From contig NZ_FNJN01000005.1 of assembly GCF_900104345.1 (NCBI RefSeq), positions 248,001-312,000 of the forward strand: a DNA stretch of 64,000 nucleotides, read 5' to 3'. Positions 16,551 through 25,613 of this stretch are shown here, piece after piece. The translations under genes and the position numbers were made by a program. The notes under the pieces are model-generated. The model saw only the letters and a list, made by a program, of their open reading frames with translations, did not search any database and was not told where the DNA came from. Numbering within the stretch: position 1 is the stretch's first letter; each line of letters starts with the position of its first letter. This DNA comes from Microbacterium testaceum StLB037 (GTDB lineage: Bacteria; Actinomycetota; Actinomycetes; Actinomycetales; Microbacteriaceae).

Positions 16551-16685
16551 CTTCGTCGCGGTCGCGCCCGGCGTGGCCGGCGGGTCTCGCGCAGGTTCTG
16601 GAAGACATCGCCGAGCGAATGGGCCGCTCTCGGGATGGCGACCGGCAGCCTGACGGTCGACTCCTGTCCGCGTTATCGTCGAGCG

Positions 16686-17441
16686 ATGGAGATCTGGGTA
16701 CCGCAGTGGACCGTCCGGCAGCCGCAGCATCCCGTGGCGGGGGCGACCTGGTTCGGCGGCTTGCCCGCCGGCCTCGACCCGGCGGCGTGGCCCGTCTGCA
16801 GCGAGTGCGGCACCGCACTCTCGCCGCTCCTGCAGCTCTCCGCCGGGCCGTGGCTTCGGCGCATCCCCGCGGGGCACGTCCTGCTCGTCTTCAAGTGCGA
16901 GACCGACGACGTATGCGAGTTCTGGGATCCAGATGACGGGGCCAACCGCTGTCTGCTCGTCCCGGTGGCGGAGCTCTCGTCCGACGCGGGCGTGCCCGAC
17001 GACGTGTCCACGGGCAGGACCCGCATCCTCCCCCGCGTATGGGTGGGCGAGTGGGCGCGAGGCGACGACGGGCTGACCCCCGAACAGGCCGACCAGATCG
17101 ACCGGGACGAAGTCTGGAATCTCCCCGACGACATCCGTGCGATCGCGGAGACCGCCGAGAACTACACGAAGGCCGGTGGCGCACCGGTGTGGACGGGCAA
17201 CGGACCGGCCTCCGCGCCCGCTCGGCCCCGGCGGCTGCTGTTCCAGATCGACAACTGGATCACCACCGTCGACAGCGCCGCCGAGGTCGCCGCGGCGCTG
17301 GCCGAACGGCCGGACCGGTACGTCCTCGTCCGGGACCGCACGATCAGCGCCGCGAACTTCATGAGCGACGGTGTCGCGTACGTCTTCGACGTCGCGCCCG
17401 ACGCGCCGGCGCCCGACGCCAAGCTCGTCATCTCGCGCTAG
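16686..17441 (+). CDS. DUF1963 (YwqG-like) family protein
   Basis: A 251-residue soluble protein. The pattern HPVAGATWFGGLPAGLD followed by WPVCSECGTALSPLLQL, then HVLLVFKCE and the C-terminal RRLLFQIDNW region, matches DUF1963 proteins, whose structure is known but whose function is not. The CxxC (CSECG, about 40-44) could bind metal or be redox active. The start is leaderless-like: TATCGT (16674-16679) ends 6 bases before ATG. It converges on the aminotransferase gene with a 56-base gap. Confidence 0.78.
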   Translation: MEIWVPQWTVRQPQHPVAGATWFGGLPAGLDPAAWPVCSECGTALSPLLQLSAGPWLRRIPAGHVLLVFKCETDDVCEFWDPDDGANRCLLVPVAELSSDAGVPDDVSTGRTRILPRVWVGEWARGDDGLTPEQADQIDRDEVWNLPDDIRAIAETAENYTKAGGAPVWTGNGPASAPARPRRLLFQIDNWITTVDSAAEVAAALAERPDRYVLVRDRTISAANFMSDGVAYVFDVAPDAPAPDAKLVISR

Positions 17442-17497
17442 GGCCGCGCCCGAGGTCCCCGCCTGCCATCCCCGGCCGGCCCGGGTCGAGCCGCGCG

Positions 17498-18694
17498 TCA
17501 GCGCTGCCGCGCCACCGCCCGCCCCAGCCGCGCTGCGGCCTCGCGCAGCCGCTCCTCGGATGTGTCGCCGTACGCCAGGCGCAGGTGGCGGTCGGCATCG
17601 GTGCCGGGGCCGGAGGGGAAGAACGAGCCCCTTTGGTACTCCACGCCCTCAGCGCTCGCGTCGGCGGCCAGGCGGTCAGGGTCGATGCGGTCGTCCCGCA
17701 GGCGTGGCCAGAGGAACAGCCCGCCCTCGGGCACGGTGACCTCGAACTCCCCGGGAGCTTCGGCCTCGAGCGCCTCGGCCAATGCGCCGGCGCGGGTCTT
17801 GTACAGCGACCGTGCGCGCCCGAGCACGCGGTCGAAGAGCCTCGCGTCGCTGGTCAGCGACTCGGCGACGACGGCCTGCACGAACGTCGACGAGTGCGAA
17901 TCCTGTCGGCTGCGGAGGGCCACGGCATCCGGGATCAATCGCTCGGGAAGCACGACCCAGCCCAACCGCAGGCCGGGGCCGAGGGTCTTGGTGAAGGTGT
18001 TGACGTGGATGACGTGATCGGACTCGTGGAACGGCGTGAGTGATTCGGGCTCGCCGGCGAAGCGGAGCTCGCGGTACGGGTCATCGGCGAACACGACGAA
18101 CCCGTACCGCTCGGCGAGGTCGACCAGCTGGCGCCGACGCGCGGTGGGCAGCGACGACTGCGAGGGGTTGTGGAATTCGGGCACCGTGTACACCGCGGCC
18201 GGGCGCGCTCCGGCACGGAGTTGCGCGGCCAGCGCATCGACGTCGAGACCCTCGGCACCGACCGGGATGGGCAGCACCCGCGCATCGGCCAACTGCAGAC
18301 CGCGCAGGAACAGCGGGAACACGGGATTGTCGACCGCGACGAGGTCCCCCCGCTCGAGCACCGCCTGCACGGCGATCGCCAGACCGTGGAAGCCGCCGTT
18401 GGTGATGAGCACCCGCTCGACGGCGACGCCTTCGCGCGCGGCGATCCACTCGCGCAGCGCCGGAATGCCCTCGGTCCGCGAGTACTGCAGCGCGGGTGCC
18501 CCCGGCTGCGCGAGCACGCGGGCGGTCGCCTCGGCGAGTTCCGCGGTGGGCAGGACGGAAGGATCGGGGATTCCACCGAGCAGCTCGATCGCGTCGGGTC
18601 GGCGATCGCGCAGGGTCTGGTCGCCGAATCCGCTCGGGGCGGTGAACGCCTCGATCAGCGCGGGGCGGGCACGGGGCGAAGAGAGGAGGGTCAT
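17498..18694 (-). CDS. PLP-dependent aminotransferase, class I/II
   Basis: A 398-residue fold-type I enzyme. The PLP-binding lysine is K236 in NTFTKTLGPGLRLGW; EFHNPSQSSLP is the Asn-Pro phosphate/pyridine region and FADDPYRELRF carries the pyridine-contacting Asp and Tyr. It resembles the catalytic half of MocR regulators and 2-aminoadipate/aromatic transaminases, but no helix-turn-helix precedes it, so it is an enzyme only. Last gene of the six-gene leftward operon, overlapping the ABC ATPase by ATGA. It probably transaminates a compound imported by that transporter. Confidence 0.88.
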   Translation of the reverse strand: MTLLSSPRARPALIEAFTAPSGFGDQTLRDRRPDAIELLGGIPDPSVLPTAELAEATARVLAQPGAPALQYSRTEGIPALREWIAAREGVAVERVLITNGGFHGLAIAVQAVLERGDLVAVDNPVFPLFLRGLQLADARVLPIPVGAEGLDVDALAAQLRAGARPAAVYTVPEFHNPSQSSLPTARRRQLVDLAERYGFVVFADDPYRELRFAGEPESLTPFHESDHVIHVNTFTKTLGPGLRLGWVVLPERLIPDAVALRSRQDSHSSTFVQAVVAESLTSDARLFDRVLGRARSLYKTRAGALAEALEAEAPGEFEVTVPEGGLFLWPRLRDDRIDPDRLAADASAEGVEYQRGSFFPSGPGTDADRHLRLAYGDTSEERLREAAARLGRAVARQR

Positions 18695-20343
18695 CGGGGG
18701 CTCCGGGGGTGGGGGGACGGTATGGCGTCGACCAGCGCGCGCGTGTAGTCCTCACGTGGGTGCGAGAGCACGTCGGCGACGCGGCCGGCCTCGACGACAC
18801 GGCCGTCCTTGAGCACCGAGACGGTGTCGGCGATCTGCCGGACCAGCGCCAGGTCGTGCGAGACGAAGAGGTAGGTGAGGCCGCGCTCCCGCTGCAGGCG
18901 GCGGAGCACGTCGAACACCCCGGCCTGCACGGTCACGTCCAGAGCCGAGGTCGGCTCGTCGAGCACGATGACGTCGGGCTCGAGCACCAGGGCGCGCGCG
19001 ATCGCCACGCGTTGGCGCTGGCCGCCCGACAGCGCGTCCGGGTGGCGGCGGGCGAGGTGGGGCGGCAGGCCCACGGCATCCAGGGCCTCCGCCACCTTCG
19101 CCGCCCGTGCGGCGCGCGTGCCGACGCGGTAGCGCTCGAGCGGCTCGCGCACGATGCGTCCGACGCTCCACGTGGGATCGAGCGAGGTGAAGGGGTTCTG
19201 ATAGACGAGCTGCAGGTGCCGACGGATGCCGCGGAGCTCCGCCGCCGTGCGGCCCGTCACCGCCGCTCCGTCGATGAGCACCTCGCCGGCGTCGAGGTCT
19301 TCGAGCCCGAGGAGCAGGCGCACGGTCGTCGTCTTCCCCGAGCCCGATTCCCCCACCAGCGCGTGCGTCGTTCCCGCGGGAATGCGGAACGACACCTCCG
19401 ACACCGCGGGGCGAGCGGCACGGTCGAAACTCTTCGAGACCGCACGCACGTCGATGCGGGCGGAGGCGGTGCCGGGGATCCACGCGTCGACGCCGCGATC
19501 ACCGTCGTCGCGGCGATAGCGGTCGGGGTTCAGGGCCGGCGCGTCGGCCTGCAACTGCACCGTGTACCGCGAGGTCGGCGCCGCGAAGACCTCGTGAGTG
19601 GGGCCGGCCTCTTGCACGCGCCCGTCCTTGAGCACGACGATCTCGTCGGTGCGCTCGGCGGCGATCGCGAGATCGTGCGTGATCAGCAGCAACCCGATGC
19701 CCAGATCGCGGCGCAGCTCGTCGAGCAGATCGAGGATGCGCTTCTGGATCGTGACGTCGAGGGCACTCGTGGGTTCGTCCGCGACCAGCAGCTCGGGCCG
19801 CGGCAGCACCGCCAATCCGATGAGCACGCGTTGCAGCATGCCGCCCGACAGCTGGTGCGGGTATGACTCGTACACGCGACGCGGGTCGGGAAGCCCGACG
19901 CGGGCGAACACGTCGATCACCGCGCGGCGTTGCTCGCCTGCATCGGCGAGGCCCGAGAGAGCCGCCGCCTCGTGCGCTTGCGAGCCCACGGTGCGAACGG
20001 GGTTGAGGGCGTGCGCGGGGTCCTGCGGGACGAAGCCGATACGCCGGCCCCGGAACGGTCGGAATCGCGCCTCGGCGAGCCCCAGCACCTCGGTGCCGTC
20101 GAGCTCGACGCGCCCGCTGGCACGCCCCGTACCGCGCGGGAGCAGCCGCAGCACGGAACGGGCGATCGTGGACTTGCCCGAGCCCGACTCTCCGATGAGC
20201 GCGAGACTGCCGCCCCGGGGTATCGCGAACGACACGTCGTGCACCACGGGGGTGCGACCGTACGAGACCGACAGGCCGCTGACGTTCAGCAGCGCGGTCG
20301 TCGTCAGCGGAACGTCGTCCGCACGGGACAGGGCGAGGGTCAT
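18691..20343 (-). CDS. peptide-type ABC transporter, fused double ATP-binding protein
   Basis: A 550-residue protein with two complete ABC ATPase domains in one chain (DppD plus DppF). Walker A GESGSGKST at about residue 40 and GESGSGKTT at about 330; signatures LSGGMLQR and LSGGQRQR; Walker B LLVADEPTSALD and VIVLDEPTSALD. A linker of about 60 residues separates them. It powers the adjacent DppB/DppC permeases. It overlaps both the permease upstream and the aminotransferase downstream by 4 bases. A single-chain pair is common in actinobacteria and Rhizobiales. Confidence 0.93.
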   Translation of the reverse strand: MTLALSRADDVPLTTTALLNVSGLSVSYGRTPVVHDVSFAIPRGGSLALIGESGSGKSTIARSVLRLLPRGTGRASGRVELDGTEVLGLAEARFRPFRGRRIGFVPQDPAHALNPVRTVGSQAHEAAALSGLADAGEQRRAVIDVFARVGLPDPRRVYESYPHQLSGGMLQRVLIGLAVLPRPELLVADEPTSALDVTIQKRILDLLDELRRDLGIGLLLITHDLAIAAERTDEIVVLKDGRVQEAGPTHEVFAAPTSRYTVQLQADAPALNPDRYRRDDGDRGVDAWIPGTASARIDVRAVSKSFDRAARPAVSEVSFRIPAGTTHALVGESGSGKTTTVRLLLGLEDLDAGEVLIDGAAVTGRTAAELRGIRRHLQLVYQNPFTSLDPTWSVGRIVREPLERYRVGTRAARAAKVAEALDAVGLPPHLARRHPDALSGGQRQRVAIARALVLEPDVIVLDEPTSALDVTVQAGVFDVLRRLQRERGLTYLFVSHDLALVRQIADTVSVLKDGRVVEAGRVADVLSHPREDYTRALVDAIPSPHPRSPR

Positions 20344-21188
20344 GACGTCCTCCGAAGCCAGCGGCTGATGCGGTTGATCGAGAGCACGGTCGCCACCGTG
20401 ACCAGCGCCGGCCAGACGACGAGCCAGGGCGCGCGCGGGTAGTCCTTGCCCGCGGAGATGAGCAGGCCCCAGTCGGATGCCGGGGGCGGATCGCCGTAGC
20501 CCAGGAACGCCAGCCCCGCGATCACGAGGATCGACAGCCCGAACTGCAGCACGGCCAGGGGGACCAGCGATCGCGAGGCGTTCGGCAGAACGTGCCGGAA
20601 GAGCACGTGCAGGTTCGACCCGCCCTGGAGCCGCGCGGCCTCGACGAACACCGACGAGCGCACGCGCAGCACCTCGGAGCGCATCACCCGGGCGAACACC
20701 GCCACCGCAGAGACGCCCGTGGCGATCGCGGCGTTGATGGTCTGGAACCCGAGCGAGCTGACGATCACGACCGCGAGCAGGAACGCCGGGATGGCGAGCA
20801 GCACGTCCACGAACCGCGCGAGTACGACGTCGGTCCACGACCCCAGGAAGCCCGCGAGCAGCCCGATGAGCCCACCCACGACGACGCCGATCGCGACGGC
20901 CACGAGGGCGCTGGTGACCGAGGACTGCGCGCCGTAGACGATGCGGGTGAACAGGTCGCGGCCGAGGTGATCGGTGCCGAGCAGGTGCGCGGCGCTCGGC
21001 GCCTGAAGCTTGTCTGCGGGCACCCCCTGTGCCGGGTTCTGCGCGGTGAACAGCGCGGGGGCGAGCGAGAACGCCAGTACGACGGCCACGACGACGAAGG
21101 ACACGAGGACGCCGACGGGGACGGAGAAGCGGATGCCGCGCGCTCGGGCGGTCCCGGAGCGCGGCGCGAGCAGGGGTGCAGCGGTCAT
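20340..21188 (-). CDS. peptide-type ABC transporter permease (DppC-like)
   Basis: A 282-residue membrane protein with six hydrophobic segments. It carries the DppC-type opening HLLGTDHLGRDLFTRIVYG and the EAA loop region FVEAARLQGGSNLHVLFRHV. It pairs with the DppB-like protein encoded just upstream to form the channel. Both ends overlap neighbouring genes by 4 bases. Likely cargo are oligopeptides, modified amino acids or similar compounds. Confidence 0.92.
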   Translation of the reverse strand: MTAAPLLAPRSGTARARGIRFSVPVGVLVSFVVVAVVLAFSLAPALFTAQNPAQGVPADKLQAPSAAHLLGTDHLGRDLFTRIVYGAQSSVTSALVAVAIGVVVGGLIGLLAGFLGSWTDVVLARFVDVLLAIPAFLLAVVIVSSLGFQTINAAIATGVSAVAVFARVMRSEVLRVRSSVFVEAARLQGGSNLHVLFRHVLPNASRSLVPLAVLQFGLSILVIAGLAFLGYGDPPPASDWGLLISAGKDYPRAPWLVVWPALVTVATVLSINRISRWLRRTS

Positions 21189-22201
21189 ACGGTGCTCACT
21201 TCTTCGTGAAGGGGCGACGCGGGCTCGTCGCGGGGCGCGACCGAGACGGGCCGGCCGCTGCGGCCGACGGCGACCCGTGGGTCGAGAAGGGGGTAGGCGA
21301 GGTCGGCGAGCAGGTTCACCACCACGAAGACGATCGCGGCGAGCGAGACCACGGCCTGCAGCACCGGCAGGTCCTGGCTCGCCACGGCGGATTCGACCAG
21401 GGTGCCGATGCCCACGCGCCCGAAGATCGCCTCGGTGATGAGAGCTCCCCCGAGCAGCTCGCCCACGATGAGCGCCAGCACGGTGACCGTCGGCAGCGCC
21501 GAGGGCTTGACCAGGTGGCGCAGGAACAGCGCCCCCGACCGCAGTCCCCGCGACCGTGCGACCGCGACGTACTCCTGCCGTGACTCGTGATCGAGCGAGG
21601 CGATGAGCACCTCGGCCAGCTGCGCCGAGACCGGGATGCCGAGAGCCACCGCCGCGAAGAAGGTGCCCCACGGCGTCTCGGTGTCGATCATGCTGAACAG
21701 CCCGAGTCCGAACGCGAAGACGTGGATCAGCAGCAGTCCGATCACGAAGTTCGGCACCGACAGGAACAGCGACGGCAGCGAGCGCAGCACCCCCTGGCCC
21801 CAGCGCGGGGGCAGGAACTGCGTGCCGTACGCGATGGCCACGGCTAGCACCACGGCGACCAGGAGGGCCGCCGCGGCCAGGCTCAGTGTCGACCCGAGTG
21901 CGTCGAGCACCAGCCCGCTGACGGGCAGGTTCGAGCGGAGTGAGACGCCCAGGTCTCCGACGACGAACCGCCCGAGCGAAGACCCCAGCTGCACCCACCA
22001 CGGCTGGTCGAGCCCGTAGTACGCCACGATGCGCGCGATGTCGTCTTCGGTGAAACCGTTGTCGGGATTGCGCAGCGTGCTCGTGACGGGGTCGCCGGGC
22101 AGGATGCTGATCACGACGAACGTGAACAGGTACGCCAGCAGCACGACGACGATCGCCTGTCCCGTTCGCCGCACGGCGAAGCGGCCGTAGGTGCGCAGCA
22201 T
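21185..22201 (-). CDS. peptide-type ABC transporter permease (DppB-like)
   Basis: A 338-residue membrane protein with six hydrophobic segments. The DppB signature is visible in VVISILPGDPVTSTLRNP near the N-terminus, and the EAA loop in YVAVARSRGLRSGALFLRH. A polar tail of about 30 residues ends the chain. The gap to the binding-protein gene upstream is 43 bases and there is a ribosome site GAGGAGGA; downstream it overlaps the DppC-like gene. It forms the heterodimeric pore of the importer. Confidence 0.92.
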   Translation of the reverse strand: MLRTYGRFAVRRTGQAIVVVLLAYLFTFVVISILPGDPVTSTLRNPDNGFTEDDIARIVAYYGLDQPWWVQLGSSLGRFVVGDLGVSLRSNLPVSGLVLDALGSTLSLAAAALLVAVVLAVAIAYGTQFLPPRWGQGVLRSLPSLFLSVPNFVIGLLLIHVFAFGLGLFSMIDTETPWGTFFAAVALGIPVSAQLAEVLIASLDHESRQEYVAVARSRGLRSGALFLRHLVKPSALPTVTVLALIVGELLGGALITEAIFGRVGIGTLVESAVASQDLPVLQAVVSLAAIVFVVVNLLADLAYPLLDPRVAVGRSGRPVSVAPRDEPASPLHEEVSTV

Positions 22202-22244
22202 GTCCTCCTCCTCTCGTGTCGTTCTCTTCCGGTGACGGGCCGCG

Positions 22245-23897
22245 TCAGCCGTTGAGCCACGCGTTCAGGTAGGACGCGTACGCGAGGCCGTTGTAGGTGA
22301 CACCGCTCACCTCGGGAGCCTGGACGTACACCCGCTGCACGATCTGCGTCAGCGGAACGAAGTACGCCCGATCGAGGACGTATCCCTGCAGCTCGTCGGC
22401 GACCTTCGCGCGGGCCTCTCGATCGGTCGCGGTGGCGATGCGGGTGGAGAGGTCGTTCAGCGTCGCGTCCGAGGTGCCGAGTCGGAACCAGTCCTCGTCG
22501 CCCTTCTTCTGCGAGGTGAGGATGCCGGCGACTGTTCCGACGTCGACGAAGCTGCGGGTGATCTCGGTCGCGGGCACCGTCGTGTTGCCGATGACCTTCT
22601 GGCCGTAGGTGGGGACGTCGTAGGTCTCGAGGTTCACCTCGAAACCCAGGGCGGTGAGCTGCTGGTCGACGAGCTCGTCAACCGACTGCGAGGCCTGCAG
22701 GTAAGGATTGGGGTAAAGCGTGAGCGACAGCTTCTTCCCGTCCTTGGTCCGCACGCCGTCGGCGCCCTTCACCCAACCCGCCCCATCGAGGAGGGATGCC
22801 GCTTCGTCGGGGTCGTACGCGAAGTCGGCGGTGTGGTCGGTCGCCTCGGGCACGGTGCTCTGGAAGAACGACTCCGCCGCGTGCCAGTCCGAGGTGTAGA
22901 CGGTCGAGAGGATCTCGTCGCGATCGATGCCGTGCTGCACCGCTTGCCGCACCTTGATGTCGTCGAACGGGGCGACGGAGGTGTTCAGGGCGTAGCCGTT
23001 GACGAATCCGAGGTAGCGGGGCGTCTCGACGGTGAGGCCCTCCTGCTTCAGGGCGTCGAGGTCTTGCGGGCTGGCGTTGTAGGCCACCTGCGCCTGTCCG
23101 GACTCGACCGAGGCGGTGCGCAGCGTCGGCTCGGCGACCTGCTTGTAGGTGATGGTGTCGAGGTAGGCGGCGCCCTCGTGGCCCACCGCCTGCGGGCCCC
23201 AGTCGTAGTCGTCCCGTCGCGTGAGCACGACGCTGTCGCCCTCGGCGACCTTCTCGACGACGAACGGACCGCTGCCGACGTCCTTGGTGAGATCCGCCTG
23301 CTGGTCGGCGGGGAGCGCCAGGGTCTCGGGCGAGAGCAGGATCGAGCCGTGGTACGCCAGCGTGGGGATGAAGCTGAGGGTCGGTGCGGAGAACGAGACC
23401 GTGACCGTCGTGGCATCCACCGCCTGCGCGCCCTGGTAGTTGGCGGAGGGGAACAGGCCGATGCGGTTGATGCCCTCGTCGGGGCGGCCCTTGGCCCAGA
23501 TGTCGATGTTCGCCACGACAGCGGCCGCGTCCAGCGGCGTGCCGTCCGAAAAAGTGACGCCCGACTTCAGGTGGAGGGTGAACTGCGTCTTGTCGGCGTT
23601 CTCGTCCCAGCTCTCGGCGATCCACGGACTGAGGTTCCCCTCGGCGTCGACGTAGATGAGCTTGTCGGTGACGTTGCCCCAGATCTGGCCCTGGTAGCTC
23701 GAGATCGAGCTGTTGTTCGGGATCCAGGTGGCGCCGAGCGAGTCGATGAGGAAGACGAGATCGCCGCCGGTCTTCGGCTCGGCGTCGGCGGGAGCGGCGG
23801 TCGACGCGGCACCGCACCCGCTGAGCAGGAGGGCGCCGACGGCGAGGGCGGAGGCGAGGCCGAGAAGGCGTCGGCGGGGACGGCGGGCGAAGGTCAT
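22245..23897 (-). CDS. ABC transporter substrate-binding lipoprotein, family 5
   Basis: A 550-residue peptide/nickel-type binding protein. The N-terminus has an Arg-rich start, a hydrophobic core and the lipobox LLLSGCG with Cys28, so it is a lipoprotein on the outer face of the membrane. The family-5 motif WTFHL-like segment appears as FTLHLKSGVTFSDGTPLDAA near residues 105-124. Length and fold order are normal. The ligand is unknown; oxidase, monooxygenase and aminotransferase neighbours suggest a modified amino acid or small peptide. It lies 27 bases after the FAD oxidase gene. Confidence 0.92.
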   Translation of the reverse strand: MTFARRPRRRLLGLASALAVGALLLSGCGAASTAAPADAEPKTGGDLVFLIDSLGATWIPNNSSISSYQGQIWGNVTDKLIYVDAEGNLSPWIAESWDENADKTQFTLHLKSGVTFSDGTPLDAAAVVANIDIWAKGRPDEGINRIGLFPSANYQGAQAVDATTVTVSFSAPTLSFIPTLAYHGSILLSPETLALPADQQADLTKDVGSGPFVVEKVAEGDSVVLTRRDDYDWGPQAVGHEGAAYLDTITYKQVAEPTLRTASVESGQAQVAYNASPQDLDALKQEGLTVETPRYLGFVNGYALNTSVAPFDDIKVRQAVQHGIDRDEILSTVYTSDWHAAESFFQSTVPEATDHTADFAYDPDEAASLLDGAGWVKGADGVRTKDGKKLSLTLYPNPYLQASQSVDELVDQQLTALGFEVNLETYDVPTYGQKVIGNTTVPATEITRSFVDVGTVAGILTSQKKGDEDWFRLGTSDATLNDLSTRIATATDREARAKVADELQGYVLDRAYFVPLTQIVQRVYVQAPEVSGVTYNGLAYASYLNAWLNG

Positions 23898-23924
23898 GGG
23901 AATCCTCGGGCTGTGGGGACGGGG

Positions 23925-25340
23925 TTACAGGGCTTTGCCGGGGTTGAACAGACCGGCGGGATCGAGCGCGTTCTTGACGGCGAGCTGCGCCTCGCGCACG
24001 CGCACGGAGAGCTCCTCCGCGGCGAGAGAGCGCTTGACGGTGCCGATGCCGTGCTCACCGCTCACGGTGCCGCCGACGGCGAGAGCCGCGCGCACGACCG
24101 CGTCGGCGGCGTCGTGGACGGCGGCCGGTACGGCGGTGGGATCGACGCCCGCGGGGATGGGCAGCGAGACGACCGGGTGGAGGTTGCCGTCGCCCGCGTG
24201 CGCGACGGCGCTCACGCCGACCCCGAACCGGTCGGCGATCGCGGGGAAATCCGCGAACACCTCCGCGATGCGCGACTTGGGCACGGCGACGTCGCCCCCG
24301 GCGAACCACGTGTCCGCGTCGAAACGTCGGCCCGAGCGTCGCAGTTCCCAGAGGGTCTCGGCATCCGTCTCGCTCTCGACCTCGACCCGTGCGTCCGCCG
24401 CGACGAGCGCAGCGGTCAGCTCGGCGGTCTGCTCGTCGATGCCGAAGCCGTCGAGTTCGATCAGCAGGAGGGCGGCGCCCCGGGCACGCAGACCCGAGTC
24501 CTGCGCGGCATCGATCCCGTCGAGGGTGATCTCATCGAGGAACTCGATGACGCTCGGACGAACGCGCGAGGCCGTGATCGCCCCGATGGCCGCGGCGCCC
24601 GCGGCCGTGGAATCGAAGAACGCCGTGAGCGTCCGGCGTGCCACCGGGAGCGGGCGGATGCGCACGGTCGCCCCCACCACGATGCCGAGCACGCCCTCCG
24701 ACCCGACGAAAAGTGAGACGAGGTCGAGCCCCGTGACGCCCTTGATCGAGCGGTGTCCGACCGAGACCAGGCTGCCGTCGGCGAGCACGACGTCGAGGGC
24801 GAGCACCGACTCGCGCGTGACGCCGTACTTGGCGCACCGCAGGCCCCCGGCGTTGGTGGCGATGTTGCCGCCGATGGTCGAGATGCGCCAGCTCGCCGGG
24901 TCGGGGGCGTAGAACAGGCCGAGGGGGGCCAGTCGCTCGTTGAGCGAGGCGTTGAGAACGCCGGGTTCGACGACGGCGACCTCGTCGGCGGGCGACACCT
25001 CGACGATGCGGTTCAGCCGTTCGGTCGAGACGACGAGCTGCTCGGAGAGGGCTGTCGCGCCGCCGGAGAGACCCGTGCCGGCCCCGCGCGGCACGATGCT
25101 GACACCGTGACGACCGGCGAGGCGCACGAGTTGCCGGACCTCGGTCACCGAGGTGGGAAACGCCACCGCGGGGCCGTTCGTCACGGGGGCGCCCGTTCGC
25201 GGAGCGGTGCCGGCGTCGAACGAGAACTCCACCGTCGCCGCGGAGGGCGGGCGCACCTCGATGCCGGGCGCCTCGTCACGCAGATCGTCGAGCAGGGCGA
25301 GCACGCCCGTGAACGGGGCGATCGCGGTGGAAACGCTCAT
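23925..25340 (-). CDS. FAD-binding oxidase, glycolate oxidase GlcD/D-lactate dehydrogenase type
   Basis: A 471-residue VAO/PCMH flavoprotein. The FAD-binding loop is seen in SIVPRGAGTGLSGGATAL (about 80-97) and in ISTIGGNIATNAGGLRCAKYG (pyrophosphate loop), and the C-terminal FAD-oxidase cap ends in the SGEHGIGTVKR stretch and ALDPAGLFNPGKAL. Such enzymes oxidise D-2-hydroxy acids such as glycolate, D-lactate or 2-hydroxyglutarate. First gene of the transporter operon, behind an AAAGG ribosome site, divergent from the flavin monooxygenases. It may act on the 2-oxo/2-hydroxy acid left by the pathway (inference). Confidence 0.9.
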   Translation of the reverse strand: MSVSTAIAPFTGVLALLDDLRDEAPGIEVRPPSAATVEFSFDAGTAPRTGAPVTNGPAVAFPTSVTEVRQLVRLAGRHGVSIVPRGAGTGLSGGATALSEQLVVSTERLNRIVEVSPADEVAVVEPGVLNASLNERLAPLGLFYAPDPASWRISTIGGNIATNAGGLRCAKYGVTRESVLALDVVLADGSLVSVGHRSIKGVTGLDLVSLFVGSEGVLGIVVGATVRIRPLPVARRTLTAFFDSTAAGAAAIGAITASRVRPSVIEFLDEITLDGIDAAQDSGLRARGAALLLIELDGFGIDEQTAELTAALVAADARVEVESETDAETLWELRRSGRRFDADTWFAGGDVAVPKSRIAEVFADFPAIADRFGVGVSAVAHAGDGNLHPVVSLPIPAGVDPTAVPAAVHDAADAVVRAALAVGGTVSGEHGIGTVKRSLAAEELSVRVREAQLAVKNALDPAGLFNPGKAL

Positions 25341-25412
25341 GGCAGCACCTTTCAGAACGGGACGGGAGTGCAGCCGAAGCTAGGCGGAAGGGGACGCACG
25401 CTCATCCCGAGC

Positions 25413-25468
25413 GACACCGTCCGTCGCGAGACGTCACCGACCGACATCGTGTGTCGCGCGGCGTCACA
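25413..25468. promoter_or_regulatory. two 26-base imperfect direct repeats, period 30, in the divergent control region
   Basis: Copies at 25413-25438 and 25443-25468 share GACA, CGT, GTCGCG and CGTCAC blocks (20 of 26 positions). They lie between the FAD-oxidase operon and the flavin-monooxygenase operon, three helical turns apart. A likely shared regulator site; no regulator gene is adjacent. Confidence 0.5.
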
Positions 25469-25613
25469 GTCGAACGATCGGTGAGGCGCGGCCGGTATGT
25501 TCCGCCCCCGTCGTCGGTTCATGACGCTTCGAGGCGTTTCGTTACGTCACGCATTGAGCCGTGTCGCGGTCCGGGCGACAGTGAGCAGCACTCGCCTGAC
25601 CGAAGGAGCCCCG

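Noticed and set aside
17498..18694. MocR-type regulator
   Set aside because: Only the aminotransferase half is present; no helix-turn-helix in or before the gene, and it is the last gene of a catabolic operon.
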